Source: Crassaminicella indica
GTDB taxonomy: Bacteria; Bacillota; Clostridia; Peptostreptococcales; Thermotaleaceae
Reading direction: 5' to 3'
Length of the DNA: 64,000 bases
NCBI RefSeq assembly: GCF_019203185.1
Contig: NZ_CP078093.1
Coordinates: 2,453,058-2,517,057 of the forward strand
A program made the position numbers and the translations under genes. Below are positions 26,507 through 35,013 of this stretch, in pieces. Each line of letters begins with the position of its first letter. Position 1 is the stretch's first letter. A model generated the notes under the pieces. That model worked only from the letters and a program-made list of their open reading frames with translations. It searched no databases and was not told the DNA's origin.

Positions 26507-26950
26507 TTGCTCTTTTTTCAAAAAATTTCTAGAAACGAAGTATTATATGCAACGCTATTATCATGGTTTATCGCACAAACATTAAAAGTCATCATAACGC
26601 TTATAAAAGAAAAGAGAGTTAACCTATATAGATTTGTTGGTTCTGGTGGAATGCCCAGTTCTCATTCATCATTAGTTATGAGCTTATCCACTGCAATTGG
26701 TCTTAAGCACGGTTGGGACTCTACCTTTTACGCTCTCTCCCTTGCTTTTGCATTAATTGTTATGTATGATGCTTCAGGAGTACGAAGAGCAGTTGGAAAA
26801 CAAGCCATTATATTAAATAAAATAATAGAAGATCGACAAAAACATAAACCCATAGGAGAAAAAAGACTTAAAGAATTAATTGGACATACACCAGTTGAAG
26901 TTCTTGTAGGAGCAATCTTGGGTATTTTCATTGCAAACATAGTAATTTGA
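26507..26950 (+). CDS. divergent PAP2 family membrane protein
   Basis: A 147-residue membrane protein of the divergent PAP2 (YuiD-like) family. SGGMPSSHSSLVMSLSTAIGL and VMYDASGVRRAVGKQA are the phosphatase-like motifs, and HTPVEVLVGAILGI ends the protein. A lipid or prenyl-phosphate phosphatase role is plausible from the family and from neighbouring ispA, but not shown. TTG 26507 follows GAGGAGGA. Its stop codon lies inside the OLE promoter's -35 element. Confidence 0.88.
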   Translation: MLFFQKISRNEVLYATLLSWFIAQTLKVIITLIKEKRVNLYRFVGSGGMPSSHSSLVMSLSTAIGLKHGWDSTFYALSLAFALIVMYDASGVRRAVGKQAIILNKIIEDRQKHKPIGEKRLKELIGHTPVEVLVGAILGIFIANIVI

Positions 26951-26975
26951 TATTCAAATTTTTCTATGATATAAT
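26947..26975 (+). promoter_or_regulatory. sigma-A-type promoter of OLE RNA
   Basis: TTGATA at 26947-26952, a spacer of exactly 17 bases and TATAAT at 26970-26975. Transcription would start near 26982, a few bases before the conserved 5' pairing strand of the RNA. The -35 box contains the stop codon of the PAP2 gene. Confidence 0.78.
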
Positions 26976-26981
26976 ATTGTT

Positions 26982-27580
26982 TACTTTATGAGTGGCGCAG
27001 TATTCTAGTCAGATCTACCATTTCTGAAGGCGGGCCTAAAAATCCGTCAAAGGGCACATCGATGAAGTTCCTTGCATTGGCTGCTGACGCCCAGTCGGGG
27101 GTCAGTGTTGGGAGTAAGAAGCAGGGGGCGATCCACAATGGCATGTGGGCGATGACCCTCTCTTCGTGGAGACTTAAAAAAGAAAATTTTTTCTTTTTTA
27201 AGATAAACCTGCAATGTAATCTACAATATTACATGATTACATGCAGAGTAGCCTGCCTTGAGTGGAATAAGGTGGATAATAGATACAATGATGAAGTTAT
27301 TGGGCCCAATGATTTCATCTTATTGCTGTTCGAAACCTATTCTGCAAAAGAGGCTAAGAAATGGTGTGACTGTTGAGGAAAACTCCTAGACTGTTCTTTT
27401 GAGGTCTGTTGAGGATTACAGTACGGACTAAGTGGCAATCTAGTCTTACTTTTGGCAACAAAGTAAAAAGAAATTTAAAGGGAAACCGCTGATTTGGCGA
27501 CAAACCAGTATTTCTTTGGGAAATCCAACTAGACCTAAGCCGTAAAATTTACTCAACAGGCTGCCACTCTTTTAAATAAT
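26982..27580 (+). ncRNA. ole: OLE RNA (ornate, large, extremophilic RNA)
   Basis: A gene-free, structured and noticeably GC-richer stretch of about 580-600 bases. GAGTGGC at 26990-26996 pairs with GCCACTC at 27563-27569, closing the molecule. The location between ispA (plus a PAP2 gene) and a small multispanning protein followed by dxs, tlyA, argR and recN is the known OLE locus of Bacillus halodurans and relatives. OLE is a membrane-associated RNP bound by OapA (and OapB/OapC) and linked to cold, alcohol and Mg stress responses in that organism. Several hairpins are evident: an AT-rich 14-bp stem at 27173-27202, one around 27211-27246, and a GATGAA...TTCATC stem enclosing ATTGGGCCCAAT near 27290-27319. 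The 3' end is uncertain; a covariance search would fix it. Confidence 0.88.
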
Positions 27581-27623
27581 TTATTAGGTTAATACAACTT
27601 TAAATATTTTATAGGTGATCATG

Positions 27624-28244
27624 ATGGAAACAGAATCTAACGAAACATATACTCCTAAAAAGAAAAAAACAAAAAGGAAATTTAAAGGTTATAACCTAAA
27701 ATGGGTTGTCCTTATAACTATATGGACATTTTTTTTAGCCACAGGAATAAGCTTTGTTTCTGAATCAGTACTTAGAAAGGTTCACTTTCTTATCGCTTTT
27801 TTTATTCTTGTTACCATTATATTTATTGGTATATTATTTGATTTAGTAGGAATAGCTGTCGCATCTGCAAGAGAAACACCTTTTCATTCTATGGCAGCTA
27901 ATAGAATAAAAGGAGCTAAATTTGCTGTAAAATTAGTACGAAATGCAGGTCCAGTAGCAAATTTTTGTAATGATGTAATTGGAGATATCTGTGGAATTGT
28001 TAGTGGTGCAGCAGCTGCAATGATTATTTTGCAGTTTAGTAAAGCAAACAACATACATACTCCTTTTCTTAGTATCGCTTTAAGTGGATTTGTTGCTTCT
28101 ATTACAGTAGGAGGAAAAGCTTTAGGAAAAGAAATCGCATTAAAAAAATCAAAAGAAATTGTATTTTATGTTGGTAAAATTCTATACTATATTCATAACA
28201 AAATTGGTATAGATTTTTTTTCTGATAAGAAGAAAAAATATTAG
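27624..28244 (+). CDS. oapA: OLE-associated protein A (OapA)
   Basis: About 206 residues: a Lys-rich N-terminal arm (TPKKKKTKRKFKGYN) suited to RNA contact, two strongly hydrophobic helices (VVLITIWTFFLATGISFVS; FLIAFFILVTIIFIGILF), then VASARETPFHSMAANRIKGAK and further hydrophobic segments (SGAAAAMIIL; ALSGFVASITVGGKA). OapA is the membrane protein that anchors OLE RNA and is encoded right after it, as here. ATG 27624 follows AGGTGAT; ATG 27621 and GTG 27615 are alternatives. The C-terminus is again Lys-rich. Confidence 0.9.
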   Translation: METESNETYTPKKKKTKRKFKGYNLKWVVLITIWTFFLATGISFVSESVLRKVHFLIAFFILVTIIFIGILFDLVGIAVASARETPFHSMAANRIKGAKFAVKLVRNAGPVANFCNDVIGDICGIVSGAAAAMIILQFSKANNIHTPFLSIALSGFVASITVGGKALGKEIALKKSKEIVFYVGKILYYIHNKIGIDFFSDKKKKY

Positions 28245-28262
28245 ATTTAACCAGAAAGAGAG

Positions 28263-30149
28263 ATGAAATCGGTGAGAGATTTACTATCAAAAATAAAATC
28301 TCCTAAAGATTTAAAAACAGCAACTGATGAAGAATTAAAATGTTTAGCAGATGACATACGTAAGTTTTTAATTGAAAGTGTTTCAAAAACAGGAGGTCAT
28401 TTAGCTTCAAATTTAGGAGTTGTTGAACTAAGTTTAGCTATACATAGTGTTTTTGACAGTCCTCAAGATCGTATTATATGGGATGTAGGACATCAAGCAT
28501 ATGTACACAAAATAGTAACAGGAAGAAAAGATCTTTTTCATACATTAAGAAAATATGGGGGATTAAGTGGTTTTCCAAAAAGAATTGAAAGCAAACATGA
28601 TTGCTTTGAAACAGGACACAGCAGTACCTCTATCTCAGCTGGTCTTGGTATAGCAAAAGCAAGAGATTTAAATGGAGAGAATTATTCGGTCATCTCTATT
28701 ATCGGTGATGGTGCCCTTACTGGAGGAATGGCCTTTGAAGCATTAAACCATGCAGGACATACAAATACAGATATTATTGTTATATTAAATGATAATGAAA
28801 TGAGTATATCTCAAAACGTTGGGGGTCTTTCTAAATATTTAAATCGTCTAAGAACAGATCCAAAATATTTCAAAGTTAAAAATGATGTTGAATACCTCCT
28901 TAATAAAATTCCTGCAGTTGGAAAAGCTGTATATAAAACAGCTGGAAAAGCTAAAGATAGCTTGAAATATTTTTTTGTGCCAGGAGTTATATTCGAAGAA
29001 CTTGGATTTACATATTTAGGTCCTGTCAATGGACATGATATAAAAGAATTAAAGGTAGTTCTAAAGAGAGCAAAAAATATAAAAGGACCTGTATTTATTC
29101 ATGTAATCACAAAAAAAGGGAAAGGCTATACATATGCTGAAAAAAATCCAGATAAATTTCATGGCATAGGACCGTTTTCTATTGACAATGGAAAAGTCAT
29201 AAAAAAAGAAAATACACGTCCTAGCTATTCAGCAGTATTTGGAAATACATTGGTATCTTTAGCAAAGACAAATCCTAATATTGTAGCTATTACTGCAGCA
29301 ATGCCTTCAGGAACAGGATTAAATGAATTTGCAGCTACATATCCAAATCGCTTCTTTGATGTAGGCATTGCAGAACAGCATGCTGTAACTTTTGCTGCTG
29401 GGCTTGCTTCAAATGGATTGAAACCAATATTTGCTGTATATTCAACATTTTTGCAAAGAGCATATGATCAAGTTGTCCATGATGTATGCCTTCAAAACCT
29501 ACCTGTGGTATTTTGTATAGATCGTAGTGGATTAGTAGGGAATGACGGTGAAACACATCACGGAGTATTTGATATTTCTTTTTTAATGCATATTCCCAAT
29601 ATGACAATATTAGCACCTAAAGATGGCCCTGAGCTAGTTCAGATGTTAAAGTATGCATTACAATTTGAAGGACCTTTGGCTATTCGTTATCCTCGAGGAG
29701 AATCTGAAGATTTTACATCTATTAGCAATGATTATACAATTGAAGATATGAAAGCAGAAATCCTTATAAGTGGAAAAGATGTATGTATTGTTGCTCTTGG
29801 AAAAATGGTAAAAACAGCTATTGAAGTAGCCAAAAGATTAAAAAAGCAAAATATTAATTGTACAGTGATCAATGCACGATTTGCAAAGCCTCTAGATGAT
29901 AAAACAATTATTTCAGAATGCTTAAAAGTTAAAAATATTGTTACACTAGAAGATAATGTAATAAAGGGTGGTTTTGGAAATCAAGTTTTAACATTACTTC
30001 ATAAAAATAAGCTGTATGATAAAAATATAAAAATATTAGGACTTCCTGATCAATTTATCGAGCATGGAAATACTGAAGAGCTTATGAAAGCATACCATCT
30101 TGATGTAGATGGTGTCATTAAACATATAAAAAAAATGATGAATCAATAG
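28263..30149 (+). CDS. dxs: 1-deoxy-D-xylulose-5-phosphate synthase
   Basis: A 628-residue thiamine-diphosphate enzyme that joins pyruvate and glyceraldehyde 3-phosphate, the first step of the MEP isoprenoid pathway. The TPP motif is GDGALTGGMAFEALNHAG (about 150), the catalytic Glu lies in VGIAEQHAVTFAAGLA, and RSGLVGNDGETHHGVFD and PRG follow in the second domain. It is full length. The start ATG 28263 follows AGAAAGAGAG. Location after oapA is conserved in OLE-bearing genomes. Confidence 0.97.
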   Translation: MKSVRDLLSKIKSPKDLKTATDEELKCLADDIRKFLIESVSKTGGHLASNLGVVELSLAIHSVFDSPQDRIIWDVGHQAYVHKIVTGRKDLFHTLRKYGGLSGFPKRIESKHDCFETGHSSTSISAGLGIAKARDLNGENYSVISIIGDGALTGGMAFEALNHAGHTNTDIIVILNDNEMSISQNVGGLSKYLNRLRTDPKYFKVKNDVEYLLNKIPAVGKAVYKTAGKAKDSLKYFFVPGVIFEELGFTYLGPVNGHDIKELKVVLKRAKNIKGPVFIHVITKKGKGYTYAEKNPDKFHGIGPFSIDNGKVIKKENTRPSYSAVFGNTLVSLAKTNPNIVAITAAMPSGTGLNEFAATYPNRFFDVGIAEQHAVTFAAGLASNGLKPIFAVYSTFLQRAYDQVVHDVCLQNLPVVFCIDRSGLVGNDGETHHGVFDISFLMHIPNMTILAPKDGPELVQMLKYALQFEGPLAIRYPRGESEDFTSISNDYTIEDMKAEILISGKDVCIVALGKMVKTAIEVAKRLKKQNINCTVINARFAKPLDDKTIISECLKVKNIVTLEDNVIKGGFGNQVLTLLHKNKLYDKNIKILGLPDQFIEHGNTEELMKAYHLDVDGVIKHIKKMMNQ

Positions 30150-30160
30150 GAGAGATTTAT

Positions 30161-30976
30161 ATGGGAGAAAAGAACAGGTTGGATATTCTATTAGTTGAAA
30201 AAGGATTTTTTGACTCCCGCGAAAAAGCCAAAAAAAATATTATGGCAGGCATTGTTTTTGTAGATAATCAAAGAGTCGATAAACCTGGTACTAAAGTGAA
30301 TTTAGATGCAAAAATTGAAATTAAAGGAAAAGTCATGCCTTACGTAAGTAGAGGTGGATTAAAATTAGAAAAAGCAATAAAAGAATTTAATATTGATTTA
30401 AACAATAAAAAAGCTTTAGATATAGGTGCATCTACAGGTGGATTTACAGATTGTATGTTAATCAATGGTGCAAAAAAAGTTTTTTCAATAGATGTGGGTT
30501 ATGGACAATTAGCTTGGAAATTAAGGCAAGATGAAAGAGTTATTTCAATGGAAAGAACAAATATAAGATATGTTACAAAAGAAGATATCAATGAAGAGAT
30601 TGATTTTGCATCTATTGATGTTTCTTTTATTTCTTTAAAGCTAGTATTACCTGTTGTAAAAGGATTAATAAAAGAAAATGGAGAAATTGTTTGTTTAATT
30701 AAACCTCAATTTGAAGCAGGACGAGAAAAGGTTGGAAAAAAAGGGGTAGTAAGAGATATTAAAGTCCATAAAGAAGTTATTTACCATGTATTATCCTTTG
30801 CTTTAGATATAGGATTTACACTTGAAGGGTTATCATTTTCTCCAATAAAGGGTCCTGAAGGAAATATTGAATATCTTGCTTACTTGATTAATAAAAAAAT
30901 GAACAATAAAATTGATCTTGAAAGTATTATTCAAAGTGTTGTTTCAAAGTCCCATGATATATTAGATAAAAGATAA
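30161..30976 (+). CDS. tlyA: TlyA family rRNA 2'-O-methyltransferase
   Basis: A 271-residue protein with an N-terminal S4 RNA-binding domain (RLDILLVEKGFFDSREKAK) and a FtsJ-like SAM methyltransferase domain with DIGASTGGFTDCML (SAM site) and IDVSFISLKL. TlyA methylates rRNA cytidines in mycobacteria; the clostridial substrate is assumed. It starts 12 bases after dxs. Confidence 0.92.
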   Translation: MGEKNRLDILLVEKGFFDSREKAKKNIMAGIVFVDNQRVDKPGTKVNLDAKIEIKGKVMPYVSRGGLKLEKAIKEFNIDLNNKKALDIGASTGGFTDCMLINGAKKVFSIDVGYGQLAWKLRQDERVISMERTNIRYVTKEDINEEIDFASIDVSFISLKLVLPVVKGLIKENGEIVCLIKPQFEAGREKVGKKGVVRDIKVHKEVIYHVLSFALDIGFTLEGLSFSPIKGPEGNIEYLAYLINKKMNNKIDLESIIQSVVSKSHDILDKR

Positions 30977-30995
30977 CCGAAAGGTTATCTATTTA
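30967..30995 (+). terminator. short terminator-like hairpin after tlyA
   Basis: AAGATAACC and GGTTATCT pair around a GAAA tetraloop, followed by ATTTATTT. It overlaps the tlyA stop codon. The T tail is interrupted, so termination may be partial. Confidence 0.55.
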
Positions 30996-31114
30996 TTTGA
31001 GCATAAATTAAAAGGATATTTTATAATTATGTAGAATTATGAATATAAAACGAAGTAAGTGGGGTGTAGTTCACACATATTTCATATGATAAATAAAAAG
31101 ATAGGAGGCTAAAT

Positions 31115-31564
31115 ATGAAATATGCAAGACATGCAAAAATATTAGAGATTATCGACAAGTATGAAATTGAAACACAAGAAGAATTGGCTGAAGCATTAAA
31201 AAAAAATAACATTCATGTAACACAAGCTACTGTTTCAAGAGATATAAAGGAATTAAGACTTATAAAGGTTTTAGGTAAAACTGGAAGGTATAAGTATGCT
31301 TCTATGAAGCATCAGGAAAGCGCTATATCAGATAGACTAGTTAAAATATTTAAGGATTCTATTTTATCAATAGATTATTCTGGAAACATTATTGTATTAA
31401 AAACATTAATAGGAGCAGGACAAGCTGCTTGTGCTGCATTAGATGCTTTAGATCTTCAAGATATTGTAGGAACAATTGCTGGAGATGATACAATATTTAT
31501 TCTTGTGCGAGATGTAGAAAAAATTGAAGAACTTGTAATGAAATTTAAAAAACTTATGAAGTAG
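31115..31564 (+). CDS. argR: arginine repressor ArgR/AhrC
   Basis: A 149-residue regulator. The winged helix N-terminal domain has [26 protein letters not shown], the recognition helix being around 38-50, and the C-terminal hexamerisation domain has [13 protein letters not shown] and [12 protein letters not shown] with the Asp pair that binds arginine. It controls arginine metabolism genes, none of which is in the window. ATG 31115 follows AGGAGG. Position between tlyA and recN is conserved in Firmicutes. Confidence 0.96.
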   Translation: MKYARHAKILEIIDKYEIETQEELAEALKKNNIHVTQATVSRDIKELRLIKVLGKTGRYKYASMKHQESAISDRLVKIFKDSILSIDYSGNIIVLKTLIGAGQAACAALDALDLQDIVGTIAGDDTIFILVRDVEKIEELVMKFKKLMK

Positions 31565-31579
31565 TACGGGGGTATTTGA

Positions 31580-33298
31580 ATGCTCTTAGAATTAATTATT
31601 AATAACTTTGCATTAATAGAAAGGTTAGATATTCGTTTTGGTGGAGGTTTAAATATTCTGACAGGTGAAACTGGTGCAGGTAAATCTATTATTATAGATG
31701 CAGTCAACATGGCTATTGGTGAAAGAGCAGATAAAAATTTTATTCGTACCGGTTCTGATAAATCTACTATTCAGATGATTTTTCGTTCGCAGAATGAGCA
31801 TTTAATAAAAATACTAAATGAAAAAGGCATCGATTTATTTGATAATGATATCATTATAATTACACGTGAAATTTATAGTAGTGGTAGAAGTACTTCTAGA
31901 ATTAACGATCGTGTTGTTACAACTTCATTGGTTAAAGAAATTAGTAAATACTTGATTGATATCCATGGACAGCATGCACATCAATCGCTACTATTTCCTG
32001 AAAATCATATTGATATTTTAGATTCTTTTGATGAAGAAAATATCATAAATTTGAAAAAAAAGGTTTCTAATAAATATGATGAACTAAAAAAATTGGAAAA
32101 TAAATTAATCAAGCTTTGTGGAAATGACCTAGAAAGAGAAAGAAAAAAAGATTTATTAAAATTTCAGCTCAAAGAAATTGATGCATGTGAGTTAAAGGTT
32201 GGAGAAGATACTGATTTATTATCACAACATCATCTTCTCTCTAATAGTGAAAAAATCTTTACCATCATGTCAAACTCTTATGAAAAATTATATAATGGTG
32301 ATGGTAGATATTTATCTATTATGGATACTATTGGCAACATTATTCATGAATTAGAAAGCATTAAAGATCTTGATAATAATATCAACAATATGTATAATAT
32401 GTTGCAAGAATGCTCTTATACTATTGAAGATGTATCCAGAGATATTAGAAATTATAGAGATAATATTGAATTTGATCCGTTTTTATTAGAACAAGTTGAA
32501 CAGCGATTAGATTTAATTAATAACCTAAAGAGAAAATATGGAAATTCTATCGATGAAATTTTATCTTACAGAGAAAAAATATTTTTAGAGCTAGAAGAAC
32601 TTGAAAATAATGAAACTATTGCAGCTGAGGTAAAAAACAATATAGAGAAAATAAAAAATGAATATCTTGAATTATCCATTGAACTAAGCAATATTAGAAA
32701 ATCAGTAGCATCTAAATTAGAAGATCAAATAACTTCTATACTAGAAGGATTAAATATGAACAAAGTCATTTTCAAGGTAAATTTTAAAAATGATATACAC
32801 CAACCAGATGAAAGAATCTTTACACCAAAAGGACTAGATAAGGTTGAATTTTTGATTTCTACAAATGCTGGAGAAGCACCAAAGCCAATCGCTAAGATTG
32901 CTTCTGGTGGAGAAATGTCAAGAATAATGTTAGCTTTTAAAACTATTTTAGCTCATTCTGACAGTATTCCAACATTAATCTTTGATGAAATAGATACTGG
33001 TATTAGTGGACGTACAGCAAATATTGTTGGAGAAAAATTGGCAATCCTATCTAGAACTCATCAGATTTTATGTATTACCCATTTACCTCAAATAGCCTCA
33101 ATGGCAGATCATCATTTTTATATTGAAAAAAATTATCAGAATAATAGTACTTTAACAAATGTACATAAACTATCAGAAAATGATAGGATTAAAGAATTAG
33201 GCAGATTATTAGGTGGTATTACATTAACTGATTTAACACTAGAACATGCTAGAGAAATGATTTATTTGGGAAATCAATTTAAAAATAGTTTGAAATAA
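31580..33298 (+). CDS. recN: DNA repair protein RecN
   Basis: A 572-residue SMC-like ATPase acting at double-strand breaks. Walker A GETGAGKS is at 29-36, a long coiled coil (about 160-380) with a hinge follows, then the ABC signature ASGGEMSRIMLAFK and Walker B TLIFDEIDTGISG. DLIDIHGQHAHQSLL-type motif is present near 135. ATG 31580 follows GGGGG. Complete length for the family. Confidence 0.97.
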   Translation: MLLELIINNFALIERLDIRFGGGLNILTGETGAGKSIIIDAVNMAIGERADKNFIRTGSDKSTIQMIFRSQNEHLIKILNEKGIDLFDNDIIIITREIYSSGRSTSRINDRVVTTSLVKEISKYLIDIHGQHAHQSLLFPENHIDILDSFDEENIINLKKKVSNKYDELKKLENKLIKLCGNDLERERKKDLLKFQLKEIDACELKVGEDTDLLSQHHLLSNSEKIFTIMSNSYEKLYNGDGRYLSIMDTIGNIIHELESIKDLDNNINNMYNMLQECSYTIEDVSRDIRNYRDNIEFDPFLLEQVEQRLDLINNLKRKYGNSIDEILSYREKIFLELEELENNETIAAEVKNNIEKIKNEYLELSIELSNIRKSVASKLEDQITSILEGLNMNKVIFKVNFKNDIHQPDERIFTPKGLDKVEFLISTNAGEAPKPIAKIASGGEMSRIMLAFKTILAHSDSIPTLIFDEIDTGISGRTANIVGEKLAILSRTHQILCITHLPQIASMADHHFYIEKNYQNNSTLTNVHKLSENDRIKELGRLLGGITLTDLTLEHAREMIYLGNQFKNSLK

Positions 33299-33313
33299 TT
33301 ACATATTTTGCTT

Positions 33314-33347
33314 AAAAATAGGCTTTAAGTAGCCTATTTTTTATTTT
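33314..33347 (+). terminator. Rho-independent terminator after recN
   Basis: AAAATAGGCT and AGCCTATTTT form a stem with a TTAAGT loop and a T-rich tail, 16 bases after the recN stop. Confidence 0.88.
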
Positions 33348-33469
33348 GAAAAATTTAACATATAGCATATAAGCTCGTATAACTATATTACAATTTTTAT
33401 CAAGAATAATAACATATAAAACAGGCTAAATTAAATATATATCAAAAATTTATTTATGGAGGCGATTCA

Positions 33470-33490
33470 ATGGCTCAAAGGGGAAAATAG
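33470..33490 (+). CDS. six-codon leader ORF upstream of spoIVB
   Basis: GGAGGCG at 33458-33464 is placed well for ATG 33470, which opens a frame of six codons (Met-Ala-Gln-Arg-Gly-Lys) ending in TAG at 33488-33490. The stop overlaps the AGGAG site of spoIVB. It may couple translation or be a relic of a longer gene; no function can be assigned. Confidence 0.4.
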   Translation: MAQRGK

Positions 33491-33504
33491 GAGTGTGATC
33501 TTCA

Positions 33505-34815
33505 TTGTATAACTTAAAAAACAAGCGTATTTTTTTGCTGTTTTTTATTGCAATTTTCTTTACAGCTTTTTCTGCTTATAGTTTTTATGCAATTTCTAAT
33601 TATCCACAAGAAATAAAAATATTTGAAAATGAGAAACATGCTTTAGATATTAAGTTTCCTTTCAAATTTGACACGGCAAAGATAGATAATAGTGTTTTAC
33701 AATTATTACAAAAAGATAAAGGCTATCATGCAAATACGATATACCTTAATCCATTAAAGATAGGACAGACAAACATTCAGGTAAAATTATTAGGCTTTCT
33801 TCCAGTAAAAAAACTAAAAGTTGATGTTGTTCCCAAAATTAAAGTTATTCCTGGAGGTCAATCTGTTGGTGTAAGATTAAATACAAAAGGAGTTTTAGTG
33901 GTTGGATTAGAAGAAATTATAGGCATAGATGGTAAGAAATATAATCCCTCACGTGAAGCAGGCTTAACAATAGGTGATAGCATAATAGAAATCAACAATA
34001 CAAGAATAAAGGATGCTGATCATGTTATAAGTATCATTAACCAAAATAAAAATAAAGAAATCACATTAAAGGTAAAAAGAAGAGAAAAAATATTTAATGT
34101 AAAAATTAAACCTGTAAAATCAATTGATGAGGGAGAATATCGAATAGGTTTATGGGTTAGAGACAAAACTGCGGGAGTAGGAACATTAACATTTTGTCAT
34201 CCTGATACAATGAAATTTGGTGCTTTAGGACATGCTATAACAGATGTTGATACAGGTTTGCTATTAACAGTAGATCATGGACAAATTGTCAAATCGAGAG
34301 TTGCTTCTGTCAAACAAGGAAAAAGAGGTAAACCTGGAGAAATAAAAGGTATATTTTATGAAACAAGCAAACCTATTGGAGATTTAGAAAAAAATACTCA
34401 TTTTGGAATATTTGGTAAAGCATATGCACCTATCGAAAACAATATATATCAAAAGCCCATAGAAATTAGTTATCAAAATCAAATTCACGAAGGTAAAGCT
34501 ACTATTCTAACAACAATTAATAATAATAAAGTAGAAGAATATGAAGTTTATATTGAAAAAGTTAATAGACAGCGTACTCCAAGCACAAAAAGTATGGTTT
34601 TAAGAGTAACAGATAAGGAACTTTTGAAAAAAAGTGGAGGAATTGTACAAGGAATGAGTGGTAGTCCTATCATTCAGGATGGAAAGCTTATAGGTGCAGT
34701 AACACATGTTTTTGTAAATGATCCATCTAAAGGATATGGTCTATTTATTGAATGGATGATTAAAGAAGCAGGAATAGATCTCTTAAATAATAGTCAGATT
34801 GCTGATAAGTATTAA
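33505..34815 (+). CDS. spoIVB: SpoIVB peptidase (S55), sigma-K checkpoint signal
   Basis: A 436-residue protein with an N-terminal membrane anchor (about 8-28), a PDZ domain (about 130-205, with SREAGLTIGDSIIEINN) and the S55 serine peptidase domain: His in FGALGHAITD and nucleophile Ser in QGMSGSPIIQDG (near 384-389). It is exported from the forespore and signals to the mother cell to process pro-sigma-K. TTG 33505 lies 11 bases after AGGAG. It precedes spo0A, as in Bacillus and Clostridium. Confidence 0.95.
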   Translation: MYNLKNKRIFLLFFIAIFFTAFSAYSFYAISNYPQEIKIFENEKHALDIKFPFKFDTAKIDNSVLQLLQKDKGYHANTIYLNPLKIGQTNIQVKLLGFLPVKKLKVDVVPKIKVIPGGQSVGVRLNTKGVLVVGLEEIIGIDGKKYNPSREAGLTIGDSIIEINNTRIKDADHVISIINQNKNKEITLKVKRREKIFNVKIKPVKSIDEGEYRIGLWVRDKTAGVGTLTFCHPDTMKFGALGHAITDVDTGLLLTVDHGQIVKSRVASVKQGKRGKPGEIKGIFYETSKPIGDLEKNTHFGIFGKAYAPIENNIYQKPIEISYQNQIHEGKATILTTINNNKVEEYEVYIEKVNRQRTPSTKSMVLRVTDKELLKKSGGIVQGMSGSPIIQDGKLIGAVTHVFVNDPSKGYGLFIEWMIKEAGIDLLNNSQIADKY

Positions 34816-34830
34816 TCATAAATTGTAAAT

Positions 34831-34864
34831 AAGAGTACTCTAATGAGTGCTCTTATTATATTTT
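34831..34864 (+). terminator. terminator between spoIVB and spo0A
   Basis: AAGAGTACTC and GAGTGCTCTT pair around a TAAT loop, with an ATTATATTTT tail. It makes spo0A depend on its own promoter. Confidence 0.8.
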
Positions 34865-34925
34865 AAATTTAAAAATAACTTTTCAAAGAAAACTGTAAAA
34901 AAGTATGCTAATCTTTACCAAACAA

Positions 34926-34952
34926 GAAGGAAATATCATGTATTTGTCGAAT
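34926..34952 (+). promoter_or_regulatory. sigma-H-type promoter of spo0A
   Basis: GAAGGAAAT at 34926-34934 matches the sigma-H -35 pattern RnAGGAwWW and GTCGAAT at 34946-34952 matches the -10 pattern RnnGAAT, with an 11-base gap. B. subtilis spo0A has a sigma-H promoter in the same place. It lies 62 bases before the GTG start. Confidence 0.65.
34943..34951 (+). promoter_or_regulatory. Spo0A binding site (0A box) over the spo0A -10 region
   Basis: TTTGTCGAA is an exact match to the 0A-box core and overlaps the putative sigma-H -10 element. This placement would let Spo0A regulate its own gene; overlap with the -10 suggests repression at high level. Confidence 0.6.
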
Positions 34953-35013
34953 AAATTTAATTGGAAAGAAACTGTATAAAATCATATGCAAAATTTTTTA
35001 GGGGGGTAACTAA

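Noticed and set aside
27062-27376. A 104-codon open frame inside the OLE region
   Set aside because: It has no ribosome site or protein-like composition, runs through obvious RNA hairpins, and lies in conserved OLE synteny. It is a by-product of the GC-richer RNA sequence.
30997-31027. Promoter TTGAGC ... TATAAT before argR
   Set aside because: The spacer is 19 bases and the -35 is weak. An argR promoter probably exists here, but I cannot fix it. No convincing ARG box was found either.
33348-33457. Sigma-G promoter for spoIVB
   Set aside because: Several CATATAA-like strings occur, but none has a suitable -35 at 17-18 bases. The DNA is too AT-rich to choose.
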